Source: Effrenium voratum
Lineage: Eukaryota; Sar; Dinophyceae; Suessiales; Symbiodiniaceae
Reading direction: 5' to 3'
NCBI GenBank assembly: GCA_963377175.1
Contig: CAUJNA010003239.1
Coordinates: 677,096 to 741,095 of the forward strand
Length of the DNA stretch: 64,000 bases
The notes under the pieces are model-generated. The model was given only the letters and a program-made list of their open reading frames with translations, made no database searches and was not told where the DNA came from. Positions 32,350-42,125 of this stretch are shown here, in pieces. Numbering within the stretch: the stretch's first letter is position 1; each line of letters begins with the position of its first letter. The position numbers were made by a program, and so were the translations under genes.

Positions 32350-33299
32350 ACATACTTAGCTTCGAGCAATCCCCACCCTCCACACTCACGAGCTTACGAC
32401 CGTGAACACGGTTGTGTGAATTCAAGCATGATTTTCGAATGGCTTGGGGCCTTTGACTGCTCATCAAGCTTTGCATTGAGAGCCTTATCCATCTGTGTGT
32501 CTCAAAATCCACTTGTCTGCGAGCCGATCTTGAGAACTCAAACTTCCGTGAACAAAAGCCAAGCCCCTTCCAAAAAGAAACCCGCCGGGGGATAAAACGA
32601 AGCTGCTTATTCACAACCCAAAGCAACACAAAAGCATCACCCTTTCCGAGCCTTAGGGTACAATTAAAACACGAAGGCACCAACATGAAATGTAAACCCA
32701 ACTGTGCGAAGGAGGAAAATTAAGCAAAACCAGGCTGGCAAGCTGCTCTGGCGGGATACTGGCGGGATCCACTGGCGAATGCTGGCGACCCGCTCCGGCT
32801 CGATACTGGCCGGATACTCGGCGGGATCTACCGGCAAGGGATACTCAGCGGGATCCGCTGGCGAGCTACTCTGGGATACTCAGCGGGATGCTCGGCGGGA
32901 TCCACTGGCGGGCTGCTGTGGTGGGATACTCGGCGGGATTGACTGGCGAGCTACTCTGGCGGGATACTTGGCGGGATTCACTGGCGAGCTACTCTGGGAC
33001 AGTCAGCGGGATACTCGGCGGGATCCGCTGGCGGGCTGCTCTGGTGGGACACTCGGCGGGATTGACTGGCGAGCTACTCTGGCGGGATACTCGGCGGGAT
33101 CTACTGGCGGGCTGCTCTGGTGGGATACTTGGCGGGATCGGATCCACTGGCAAGCCGCTCTGGCGGTCATCCCCTGGCGAGCCGCTCTGGCGGGATACTC
33201 GGCGGGATACTGGGCGGGATCCACTGGCGAGCTGCTCTGGCAGGATACTCGGCGGGATCCACTGGCGAGCTGCTCTGGCGGGATACTGGGTGGGGGCGT
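32350..33299 (+). repeat. GC-rich unit with 38-bp minisatellite, relative of the AT-block arms
   Basis: The first part (32350-32740) is unique-looking and matches both arms of the AT-rich block. From 32740 a 38-bp unit, starting GGCGGGATCCACTGGCG, is repeated about 14 times with deletions. Because 38 is not a multiple of three and the unit lacks stops, long open frames (32704-33405 plus, 32989-33651 minus) run through it. They are not evidence of a gene. Confidence 0.85.
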
Positions 33300-33714
33300 G
33301 GTGTTGAAGCATCGCAAACGCGGATTCCAATCTAACAACCCCTTCCTGTCGGGTGGGGAACAAACAAACGAAAACGTGCACATCCGTGGAGATGGAGTGC
33401 CATAACTTCAATTGCCCGAGGTCAGCTACCATCCACGCAGCAGCTAGGCTAGAAAAACGAAAGCATACAGCAAACAAACAAGAAGGACATGCCAGTGCAT
33501 GCTTCCAAGGACTTTCCGTGAACCCTCCATTTTGAATTTGTGCGAAATTGTACATCAGCCAAGGAGGTGACATGAAGGAGACATTGTTTGGTCGGCCAAC
33601 ACTTCTCGAGGCCCTCACATGGTGTAAGAGGCGACATCGGGCCTCGGGCAAGGCAAGACAAAGCTAACTGTGCCCAGTGCGTCAAACTCTTTCTGCTTGA
33701 CACCGCACATCTAC

Positions 33715-33832
33715 CTGCAATTTGGTCTGAACGGATGACTTGAACGGAAACGCGAGGCTCGCCAATCGTCGCCAATTCTTCGTTTTTGGGGTCAAACATG
33801 ACCTCATTCATTCGCTTCACATCGCAGTGTGA
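33715..33832 (-). CDS. Candidate minus-strand exon, unknown protein
   Basis: Between TTTTCGAG and the strong donor GTAGATG, the minus frame reads CDVKRMNEVMFDPKNEELAT then IGEPRVSVQVIRSDQIA. It is plausible as protein, but its third-position bias is only moderate. It lies downstream of the PPR exons on the same strand and could be a later exon of that gene. Confidence 0.3.
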
Positions 33833-36800
33833 CTCGAAAAGCGACACCAAACTCCAGGCTTACACCAAGTGTGGCTTGCTGTGATCCATAGACAGCCCCG
33901 TCCCACCAGCCTTGCATGAATATGGGCCTGGAGAAAATCACTATGATCGAGAATCCCTCATGAGTGCAGGTGAAGAACGCTATGGCTGCGGACCTTGTTA
34001 GCTGGCTTGAATCAAGATCGGCTTGGACTTTGTCTAACTCTATGCGCGTGTCCAAATCCGAATAAGGTGATGTGGATGCAGCCTTTGTACAGCTTGTTCA
34101 CACCTGTGCAGCAGCTACGTACTTTAAGACAAATAGACTGGATGAACGGCATATAGCATTTCAGGTAACTGTGCCACGGCAAGATTTACTCGAGGACAGT
34201 CCTCCGGGTAATCTGACGAAAGGCCCGTTATACAATCGAACTGGACAGAAGGCCGGGAAGCGATTTTTGTTGTTATTGGAGGGTTTGCTTTTGCCTCAGC
34301 GGCCATGCCGAAATGTCTGAGAAAAGGCCCTCACAGGTTTTCCATGGAGTGCCCGTTTGGTTTTCAAATATATGGCTTTGGCTCACAAAAATGTACCAAA
34401 ACGGCACCTTGGTAAATGGAACCAAGGACTACAAACTGTGTAACCCTAGCTTCTGAATTTTGAGTCACACCCGTATCTCGACTTCCGATCTCCGCGAGGC
34501 CAACCTCCGACGTGACTGACTGGGCCTCCCGTCTGCAGGAAGCTCTCCTGAAACCGACCAAGCCACTGCCTCGAGATCACGCGTGCAACAAAATGAGCCA
34601 TTTGGCCATGGGTCAAAAACCCGTACCCTCAGTGAACATCCCAATCCCCACTAAAATAGAGTAAAATGGGTGGTGTACCTACCCCAAAATGGTACCATTG
34701 GTGTTGACCCACAGCCATTTAACAACTTGCTGGTGCGATAAGTAGGGAATGTGGGGGGCTGAACCCAGGGGTCTAGGAAACCAGAAGTTGGATGGCTGAC
34801 AAGGGTCATTCCATTTCTCGGAGCAGCAAGACAAATTGAGGGCCACAGGGCCCTGAAACCCAGGCCATGAGGTGAGAAAAGTGCCGAACAGTCCCGAGTC
34901 TGCGTCTTGCTGAGCCCCTGGTGTTTGGGATGAGGGGAAGCACCGCACCGCCCTTATGGCCCCTCTGAGTTTTCGTTCAATCCGGGTATCGGTGAGTCAT
35001 TGGTGGTATGGGTCAAGGCTTTCGAAACCAGTCGAGCGTATGTGCTGCCTACAACTGAGGTATAAAACAAAGATTGCAGGGATTCACAAACTAATTCATT
35101 CAAGTACGAGATGGCGCGAGGTATGTTCCAATGCTTGAACTGTTTCTGATGCAGTAGTAGTGACAAACAATTTGGACACCCAACATGCTAACCCCGCATA
35201 CACGTCTCACTTCCCCTCTGGTCAGCATCCGACGGTGCAGTTCAACAGAAGCTCGGCCCAACCCGAATTCAGATGCAACATCTTCAAGAGTTGGACATGA
35301 TGGACAACAACACACCATCACTCTGAATCTAAATGGGGGGGGGTGTTCAAAACAAATGTGCCTGGAATTGGACCAACCGCCAGCCTTTTGAAGTCCTACG
35401 GCCCTCATGTTTGGAGCAAATCAGGATTCAATCAACTCGATGCAAGTGTCTCCTTTGCGGTCTCCGGTGTATCATGCCTCACACAGACAAGCCCAACATG
35501 CTCCAAATGCTAGGTTGAAGTTGGATGACCAAAGGTTGCACGCTGGCAAAAGCGCATCACGCAGCAAAAGCGCATCTTTATTGGAGCTGGGCTGCTCCAA
35601 CGCGTGGGGGCTGGTTGTGTCTTGACTCACTTAACGACCGAGTCTCCATTCGAATGGACCCAATCCATCCGTTGGAACGGACGCATTTGGCCTCGGACTC
35701 TCGGACGCGCCCGGGCCCCAGGCTCCGCACGCTGGCACTCACTTTGCCTGCGCAAACCGCAGAACTAACTACGGAAATGCCAATAGTCTCGCATAAAGAA
35801 GCAAATCCCAACACGGGGCTTAGGACTTCCGAATCTCGAATTCCCAGCACGCACAAATCCCCAAGTTCGGTACCCCTGAAGGTGGAGGGATCATTTGCGC
35901 CACGATTGGGATCCCTATCACTTTGCTTAAAAGGCGGCCCCAATCCGACGGGCCCAATCCGGCGAACCCCCGACCTGAACAGAAGACACGCCCGAAATCG
36001 AAGTTGGGAAACCCGAACGGTCCCCAGAAAGACGACCGAAGACATTTTTCGTGTCCTTTTCCGTCGCTTTCACACAGCCGGGGTCAGTGCACGAGGTGTT
36101 ATTCGGGGTCGAATGCAAGAAATGAGGCTGGACTCATTAGTTATTCCCAACATTTGGGGAAAGGTTCAGCTATGCGGTGAGTTGCAATGCTTGTGGCTGC
36201 GTTAACTTGACAGATTGGAAATCACAGTACAGCAGCTGACAAAGAGCCGCTGGCAATGCTCACCATCAAGCTCGCAAGGCCGCCGTCTCATCAGAAAACG
36301 ACCAACACTCCATCTCCGAACCCGCGGGACCCGCGGAAATGGAGCGATCCGGTCCGGCTTGGAACCTTGGCTTCCCCCAAAAATGAGGTTCACCCACCAC
36401 GTCCAAACATAAAACCCCCAAGAAACTGCGCAAATCACAACATGTCTCCTCCTTCCAAATCACAGGGTTCCCCCTCCCCCGGGCATGGAAGGCAGGGAAT
36501 GCGTCTGGTTCTGCCCAGAAAAAAAAGACTCCCCGCGCGCCTCACAAGGGAGGAGAGGACCACGTTGGAGGTCACCAGACTCGGCTGAACAGAGTCCTCC
36601 ACCTGAGAGGAACCCATGGAACAAGAGGGACTTGGGTTCCATGCTAGGTCCTCCAGTGAGGTTAGAAGGGTATACTTGAGTAGGGTAAAAGGGCACCACT
36701 GAAGAACATAGATGGTATAGGCTGGATGAGCCAACAAAGAAAGGGATTCTGCGGCTGAGGGGAGGATCGATCTCTGGGGCGCAAACTTTCAATCCGGGCA

Positions 36801-37445
36801 GTGTTGCTCCACACGTCTGGGTGAATTACGATCATCAAACACAACATAAGGGATCCCCAGAGGACTTCTTTCCTGTTCCCGACTTTTGACGCGGGGTCAT
36901 GGCATGTTGAATTTGCAAAAAACCTATGCAAGCAATTACAGCAACTGCTGGATATCGGCGTAGCAATCCTCATCTGTCATCCGCGGGACGCCACCTAAAG
37001 GAAACCAGCAGCAAGCATTGATTTCGAGTGCCAGGATATGGCATGGCGAGCCACATCTGAAGAGCAAACTATGTCCAAGGCTTCTGGCACGGAACAGGGA
37101 TGCCTCTGGCAATCAAAGCCATGCTGCAAGACTCTGCAGGCCTTTTCATGGATACATTGTCTACCTTGTACCTGTCAAATGGATGTGGTGGGATGCACAT
37201 ATCGTAGGGCAAATGGTTTCCGGCTGTCGGCAATGGGAGGGCCTACTCAGCAGCGGCCCACGCTGTGCAGGCAGTCGTGAGGGTGTTCAGGCTGGGTTTC
37301 GCGTGGTCGAGTTGCGATGTGCAAGGCTGAGCCTACCAAACGGGCGTGGCCAGTGGTCCACATGAGCCCATTGACCTATGCTTGCTGCAATGGGCGTTTG
37401 CCCCCTCCCCTTGTCGCTTCGCGAACCGAAAGCTCAGCTGCTCAG
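33833..37445. other. Spacer with F3 and F1 repeats, no supported gene
   Basis: It contains an F3 copy (34374-34474) and a degraded F1 copy (about 36640-36715). A minus frame near 35190-35300 (DVASEFGLGRASVELHRRML) looks protein-like but has no bias or splice pair. Confidence 0.4.
34374..34474 (-). repeat. TIR repeat family F3
   Basis: The ends are TTTGGCTCACAAAAATG and GAATTTTGAGTCACACCC, inverted repeats of each other. The interior CACCTTGGTAAATGGAACC matches 50533-50625. Confidence 0.7.
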
Positions 37446-37574
37446 GAAAGCAAAGAAAGGGCTTTCCCGCGGCATTTGAGAAACGCAAAGCTGTGCGGAA
37501 CCATCAGAAGCGGCCAAAGTATGCTGCGGTGGACATTGATTCGGTGGACGTGGAATCCGATACATTAGTGCAGG
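37446..37574 (+). CDS. Weak candidate exon
   Basis: After GCTGCTCAG the plus frame gives KGFPAAFEKRKAVRNHQKRP then KYAAVDIDSVDVESDTLVQ before GTCGTC. It reads as protein, but the bias is modest and no neighbour can be joined. The strand is opposite to the other genes on this side. Confidence 0.25.
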
Positions 37575-37904
37575 GTCGTCGCCTAAAGCGAAACGCATGG
37601 GGCCATCCAACTATACAAGAAGCTCACACCATCTTCCATTTGCTTAAGCCCCCCGGAAAAAAAAAAGTCCAGTAGTGATCGATTCCTTTTGAAACAAACA
37701 AAAGAAAAACAACACATATTCTTAAACAAATGGAAGCCATGGCACTTGCATCAGTTGCGTGACCGTTGCCGAAGCAACGGCTCGATCAAGGGCCGTGCCA
37801 TGCTTTGCAGCCACCTCTTCGCCGTGTCATCGCCATGACCTCGGCGCCAGTGGGAATTGGAGCCATGTCGCATGGTTCAACCACTGATGCTACATCCAAT
37901 ACTG

Positions 37905-38032
37905 GGCTGTCCTCAGATCCCCCGCCAAAAGTGACTAACTTTTAGTGGGTTAAATACGGAAATCCCCCACAAAACACCAAAAGGATCCAAAAAACGCTTT
38001 CTGCACCGGATGGCCTTCGGGCACCACCAAGA
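37905..38032 (+). repeat. Dispersed repeat family F2
   Basis: CTCAGATCCCCCGCCAAAAG, TAACTTTTAGTGGGTTAAAT and GGATGGCCTTCGGG match the family order seen at 40969 and 48509. Confidence 0.75.
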
Positions 38033-38244
38033 ATTGATCCGCAAAAGCCATGCCTTCAGCCGCAAGCGTTGAGCTTCCGAAAGAAAGGGGTCACGGGAGG
38101 TCACGGGATGTCACGCCCGTGACCCAAACGAATTTCTTTCTTGACACAGCCTAGCAGTCAGTTAGAGTGAACCACTTTCCTTGGGCCCCAAAAAAAAACA
38201 CCGCCCTCAAAAACGACACCCCCCATATCTCGGATTTCCTTGGC

Positions 38245-38334
38245 CCCGGTGCGGGCGGAGCTGTGGATAAGGTTGGTGTAGGTGATGACGTCAGGCGCCA
38301 ATCGCAGGGTGCGCATCTCTTGCAGCACCCCAGC
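38245..38334 (-). CDS. Exon encoding a pentatricopeptide (PPR) motif
   Basis: The minus frame reads AGVLQEMRTLRLAPDVITYT then NLIHSSARTG. The spacing of LxxM, the PDVITYxxLI centre and the following Ala and Gly fit the 35-residue PPR motif, two antiparallel helices that bind RNA one base per repeat. PPR proteins act mainly in plastid and mitochondrial RNA processing. The exon begins after GTCTAAG in phase 0 and may end at a GC donor. Third positions are mostly G or C. With the exon at 39816-39944 it probably forms part of one gene reading leftward. Confidence 0.65.
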
Positions 38335-39705
38335 CTTAGACTCCGCGTTTTGAATTGGTTGTAGAAAATAAGGGGGGAACCCATGAAAAATAAGGGGGGA
38401 ACCATTGGTTGTATTTGTTCTGCTATGCCAACGTGGGAACTCCATGACCTTGTCATTTTGAGTGACATTTCCTTTGGTAGCTCAGGGACTGGCCCTAAAA
38501 TCATATTTTCCGTAACCATGCTCTTCAAATGGAGGTTGGCCAATCCGGTTCTCCGCAATTCTTACCGGGAAACCAAACTAAAATAGGACCTCCTATTCAT
38601 CGACTATTTGTGAATCTTGGATTCCCTTGTACAGGGGATCGCATCCGAGCCGAAAACCCGCAATGTATCCAGCGGATTGCTTAAGAGAAGCCAAGCTCCT
38701 GTGCTTTGAAAGCACGGCAACAAACGCCCAATTTTGGCCTCGGCTCACTGATCAAAACTGCAGAGAGGTGCAACAGGAAACGTTAAGAACTAACACCAAA
38801 GCGAGTTGCTCATGCTACACCAAAGCTAGGCACCCTGGCGGGGAACAACTCAGCCAGAAAGACCCCCCATTGAACGATGACAAGTGGGAGTGGTGCAGGA
38901 TGTTTGTCAATTGCCCAGTTGGGCTTATATACCTTCATATACCTTCCAAAGACCCAATCTCTGGAGGGGAGCGCCAGGAAGAAACATATTGTGTGTTTTT
39001 TCATGTGCGGGATTTCGTTTGTGTTCCGTTGTTGATTGCAGATTGGGCTTGCAACTGGGCTAAGCCAAGGGAAAGCAAGGGCCTTTCGTCCCTTCACCTT
39101 GCGGGGACGATGTGGTGCAGGGCACATCGAAGCCCTTCCTTAGCCCCAAGGAATTAAATATATTTCACATGTGAGCACTCACGTATGCATTGTACAAAAA
39201 TATCATTTCGCATAGACAACTATACACATGTATTCATGTGACTATTTCCGCACGTGTCGTCCAATGTTTGTAGGGGGTAGTGGGGGATAGCAGCTGACGT
39301 ACGGGCTGGGGCACTTAGTGCCTAGAAGCGCTTCGAAGTATATTTCGCATGCAGTATCACGTATGTGTACCAATTGTAGTGTTGCAACGATTGTGAGTGT
39401 TTGCATAACATCCGGAAACCACAACAACACGCGCATGCAGGGTGTCTGGGGGTTCCTCCGCTCGGCCCAGCAATTTTCGTGAAGAGGCCCCTGCTTGGTT
39501 CAAAGAAACACACAAGTTAAAACGTGTGGTCCGCAAAAAGGGCCCACGATCCTGTTGAGCTAAACGACACAACCGGTTGAGCTAAACGACACAACGAAGA
39601 AAGGCCTGAAAACCAGGCACACAAGTATCAAAGAACAAATATGGACAAAACACCTTGAAAACCTGAAACAAGGACTCAAAGTATCAAATCTACATGTGAT
39701 GTGGG

Positions 39706-39806
39706 GGCTGATCAATCTGTCCTTTACATGGGATGACCATTGGGGAAACTACAAGAAATATGATATTACAACCACTGAATGGGGGAAGTTGTATTGATCA
39801 ACCCCA
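39706..39806 (+). repeat. TIR repeat family F6 next to an exon
   Basis: TGATCAAT near the left edge and ATTGATCAACCCC at the right edge are inverted, with CTTTACATGGGATGACCATT inside. The same order is present at 61048-61169. The right edge lies about 10 bp from the end of the PPR exon, inside the presumed intron. Confidence 0.65.
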
Positions 39807-39815
39807 TCTGCTGGC

Positions 39816-39944
39816 GTGACCGAGCGCCGCTCGGACCGAGCTCGTCTCCGAGTGCGCGGCCACAGCCTCCTCATGTTGCGCGGCGGCGGCCGCGTCGAGC
39901 AGGTGCTGATAGGAGACCAGATCCGGGAGAGAAGGAGGGGAGGC
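39816..39944 (-). CDS. Exon encoding a PPR-like segment
   Basis: The minus frame gives SLPDLVSYQHLLDAAAAQHE then EAVAAHSETSSVRAALGH. PDLVSYxxLLxA is the centre of a PPR motif, followed by a less typical Ala/His-rich stretch. The acceptor TTTGCCGCAG is strong. The end is set at a GC donor, which keeps phase 0 into exon 38334. Nearly every codon ends in G or C, so this is a firm exon even if the PPR label is less certain than for the 38.3-kb exon. Confidence 0.65.
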
Positions 39945-40166
39945 CTGCGGCAAAGTAGACTTACCATGATGGGAAAACGTGCCGTTTGGTGCACCTTTGC
40001 GGGTTTTTCATCGACTTTCCTTGGCCTGCTTGTAGCCTTTTTGCCAAGTTTAGGAGGGCGACCCAAAGGAAAACCCCCGCTTTTGGGGGCAGCCTTGAGA
40101 ACTTAGAGACAAAATCCATAGACACAGCTGGCCAGTACCCATTTGATGTCATGTAAAAATATAAAT

Positions 40167-40276
40167 TGGGTGAATTATAATATTTCTCCAACCTGAAATA
40201 AGGTGATTGGAAAGGCTATTCCCCACATAAACCACCATTTGGGGTGAATTCGGTCGTGTGTGGTCGTCAGAATTCA
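40167..40276 (+). repeat. TIR repeat family F5, intact copy
   Basis: It starts TGGGTGAATTATAATATTTC and ends with CGTCAGAATTCA. The inverted ends are clearest when compared with 56413-56525. On the minus strand it contains ACCTTATTTCAG, which would serve as a splice acceptor. Confidence 0.75.
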
Positions 40277-40968
40277 ACTAGATATAACTCAAAGGCTAGA
40301 GTTCAGCGTGTTCCTTCGCCGGGCTAGACACAAAAGGCCAAATGGAAGCAACCAATTAGGATTTCCTTGGCCTCTGAGAGTAGTGTTCCAAGGACAAGAT
40401 CGCTCGGCTTCGGATCGATGGCATGCTCAGATTTGGAGTCTACTTGGAATCGAATCTAAGCCAATCTATCTGTCTAATCTTTCTATCTGACTCTACCGTT
40501 ATAACCATCTAATCTCTTTCTTTTTGTTTCCCAAAGGGACGCCCAAAGGGACGCCTGTGACGGTTTTTCCCCAGCTGCCAGCTTTGGGACGTCCCAAAGC
40601 TGGACCTGGACGGTTCCAGGTTCTAGAGATGGTCTGGGGCTGGGGATACTCCTTGAAGCCCAAAAAAAACCACCCGAAGGACCTCACACACACACACACA
40701 CGTTCAACGAGATGAGCTCAGAAAGTGGTAAACAGCTGAGAAAGGAGACTCAAAACCCAAGCTCTCAAACACATTGTGCAGCAAGCCGCCCTCAATCTCT
40801 AGCCACCAGCTTGGACCACTAGTTTGGAAGAAGGTGTTAAAGCTGCTTGGTACCAGGCAACCGGCTACGCAATGGACATGTTTCCGTTACCTTGACAACT
40901 CTGAAGCGGCTCTCTTCAATGTGACTGCCCACACAAATTGACATTGAACACAGGGTTCCTTGGTCTGG

Positions 40969-41066
40969 GCTGCCCTCAGATCCCCCGCTAAAAGTTTAAC
41001 TTTTAGTGGGTTAAATGGAAACTACCACGAAACACCAAAAAGCTAAAAGGCTAAAAAGGATGGCTG
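40969..41066 (+). repeat. Dispersed repeat family F2
   Basis: TGCCCTCAGATCCCCCGCT, the palindromic AAAAGTTTAACTTTT, AGTGGGTTAAATGGAAAC and CTAAAAGGCTAAAAAGGATG define the family. It is nearly identical to 42719-42815. Confidence 0.85.
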
Positions 41067-41237
41067 GGATGAGACATGGCGGAACTCCGAGTCTGCGCTC
41101 GCCTTCTTTTTCTCTCCGCGCTCCTGTCTTTGGAAGTGCACCGAGCGGCGAGACTCCGTCACCGCCAGATGAGCATGCGCCGTCGGGCGTGACGGAAAAT
41201 CTGCGATCTAATGCGGAGAGACATGAAGCAAGGGTAT

Positions 41238-41350
41238 CTAGGTCCTCCAGTAGAGAGGTTAGAACAACGGTACCATTTTTTTCTGTAGTCTATTTTAGTG
41301 GGGGAACCCTCCCCCAAAAAAGGGTAAAAGGGCACTACTGGGGGACCTAG
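41238..41350 (+). mobile_element. TIR element family F1, 113 bp with target duplication
   Basis: The terminal inverted repeats CTAGGTCCTCCAGTAG and CTACTGGGGGACCTAG differ at one base. The element is flanked by GTAT on both sides, as expected for a 4-bp target duplication. It is too small to code, so it would move only with an enzyme supplied in trans. Confidence 0.85.
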
Positions 41351-41699
41351 GTATAAGGCAAGATCTCAACAATTAGCAAGCCACATGCCCCATGAAAGCT
41401 CTATGTTCTACGTTCCGTTTCTGGGCCATGGTCTTTCCCCTGAGTGCATTTCGCTCGACAAGGAATGGGCAGAACTCACCAGGTTTGTGTAAATCCTCGG
41501 AAACATGTATCAGCTTACTTCAGCATCGAGGCCCGTGTTCTGCCCTTGAAATTCCCTTGCCCTGTGCGGCACCAGCAAACGTTTCATGAGCCACAAATTC
41601 ATACACCTAGTAGCGCTGAGGACTCCCTGCTGTTCTTTCCTAGCGCACCCTTTTGCAACTTCTGCGGGACACCCTGCAAGACGCCATCCATTCTCGGTT

Positions 41700-41795
41700 G
41701 CTCTCTGCTCCCCTGCTAATAGTTTAACTTTTCGCGGTTTAGCACGGAAAACCCATCAGTTGGCAAAAAGTTAAAGTCCCTTGGCAACATGCGCC
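41700..41795 (+). repeat. Dispersed repeat family F2, subtype b
   Basis: CTCCCCTGCTAATAGTTTAA, then a CAACTGATGGG-like block on the reverse strand and AAAAAGTTAAAGTCC. Closest to the reverse complement of 18482-18580. Confidence 0.6.
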
Positions 41796-41963
41796 AAAGT
41801 AATGATGTGGTCTACCTCCCCCCCAAAACAAAATCTGTTTGTTTCTGGCCCAGGTTTAGCTCAGTTTCCCAAAGAAGACCGGTCGTTTTTCACTCCTTGA
41901 ACCAAAAAGTTGAAGTCCTAACATCCAACTTGGCAAAACACACTAAAAAGCATTGCTCATTTT

Positions 41964-42125
41964 TCACTCCGCAAACCAAAACCGTGTCCGCGAACCGCCG
42001 CGGTAGGGAAACAGCGGCTCGCTGCCGTCGGAGTTGTTCAGCCGCCAGGTGTCCGCAACCAGCGCCGCGGCCACGGTGAGCCAGAGGCAGGTGGGCAGCA
42101 ACAGCTGGCCAGCCATAGGCACCAC
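41964..42125 (-). CDS. TspO gene exon 9: helix 5 and C-terminus
   Basis: VVPMAGQLLLPTCLW, then LTVAAALVADTWRLN, aligns with the family pattern AxxLLxPYLxW...WxLN at the exact spacing. The acceptor is CCGGTGAG. Reading continues through NNSDGSEPLFPYR to a TGA at 41964-41966; the last ten codons are less biased, so an earlier donor is possible. Confidence 0.8.
   Translation of the reverse strand: MVPMAGQLLLPTCLWLTVAAALVADTWRLNNSDGSEPLFPYRGGSRTRFWFAE

Noticed and set aside
32704..33651. Long open frames (233 codons plus, 220 codons minus)
   Set aside because: They run through the 38-bp minisatellite, whose unit lacks stops and shifts frame each time; the peptides are the repeat read in three frames.
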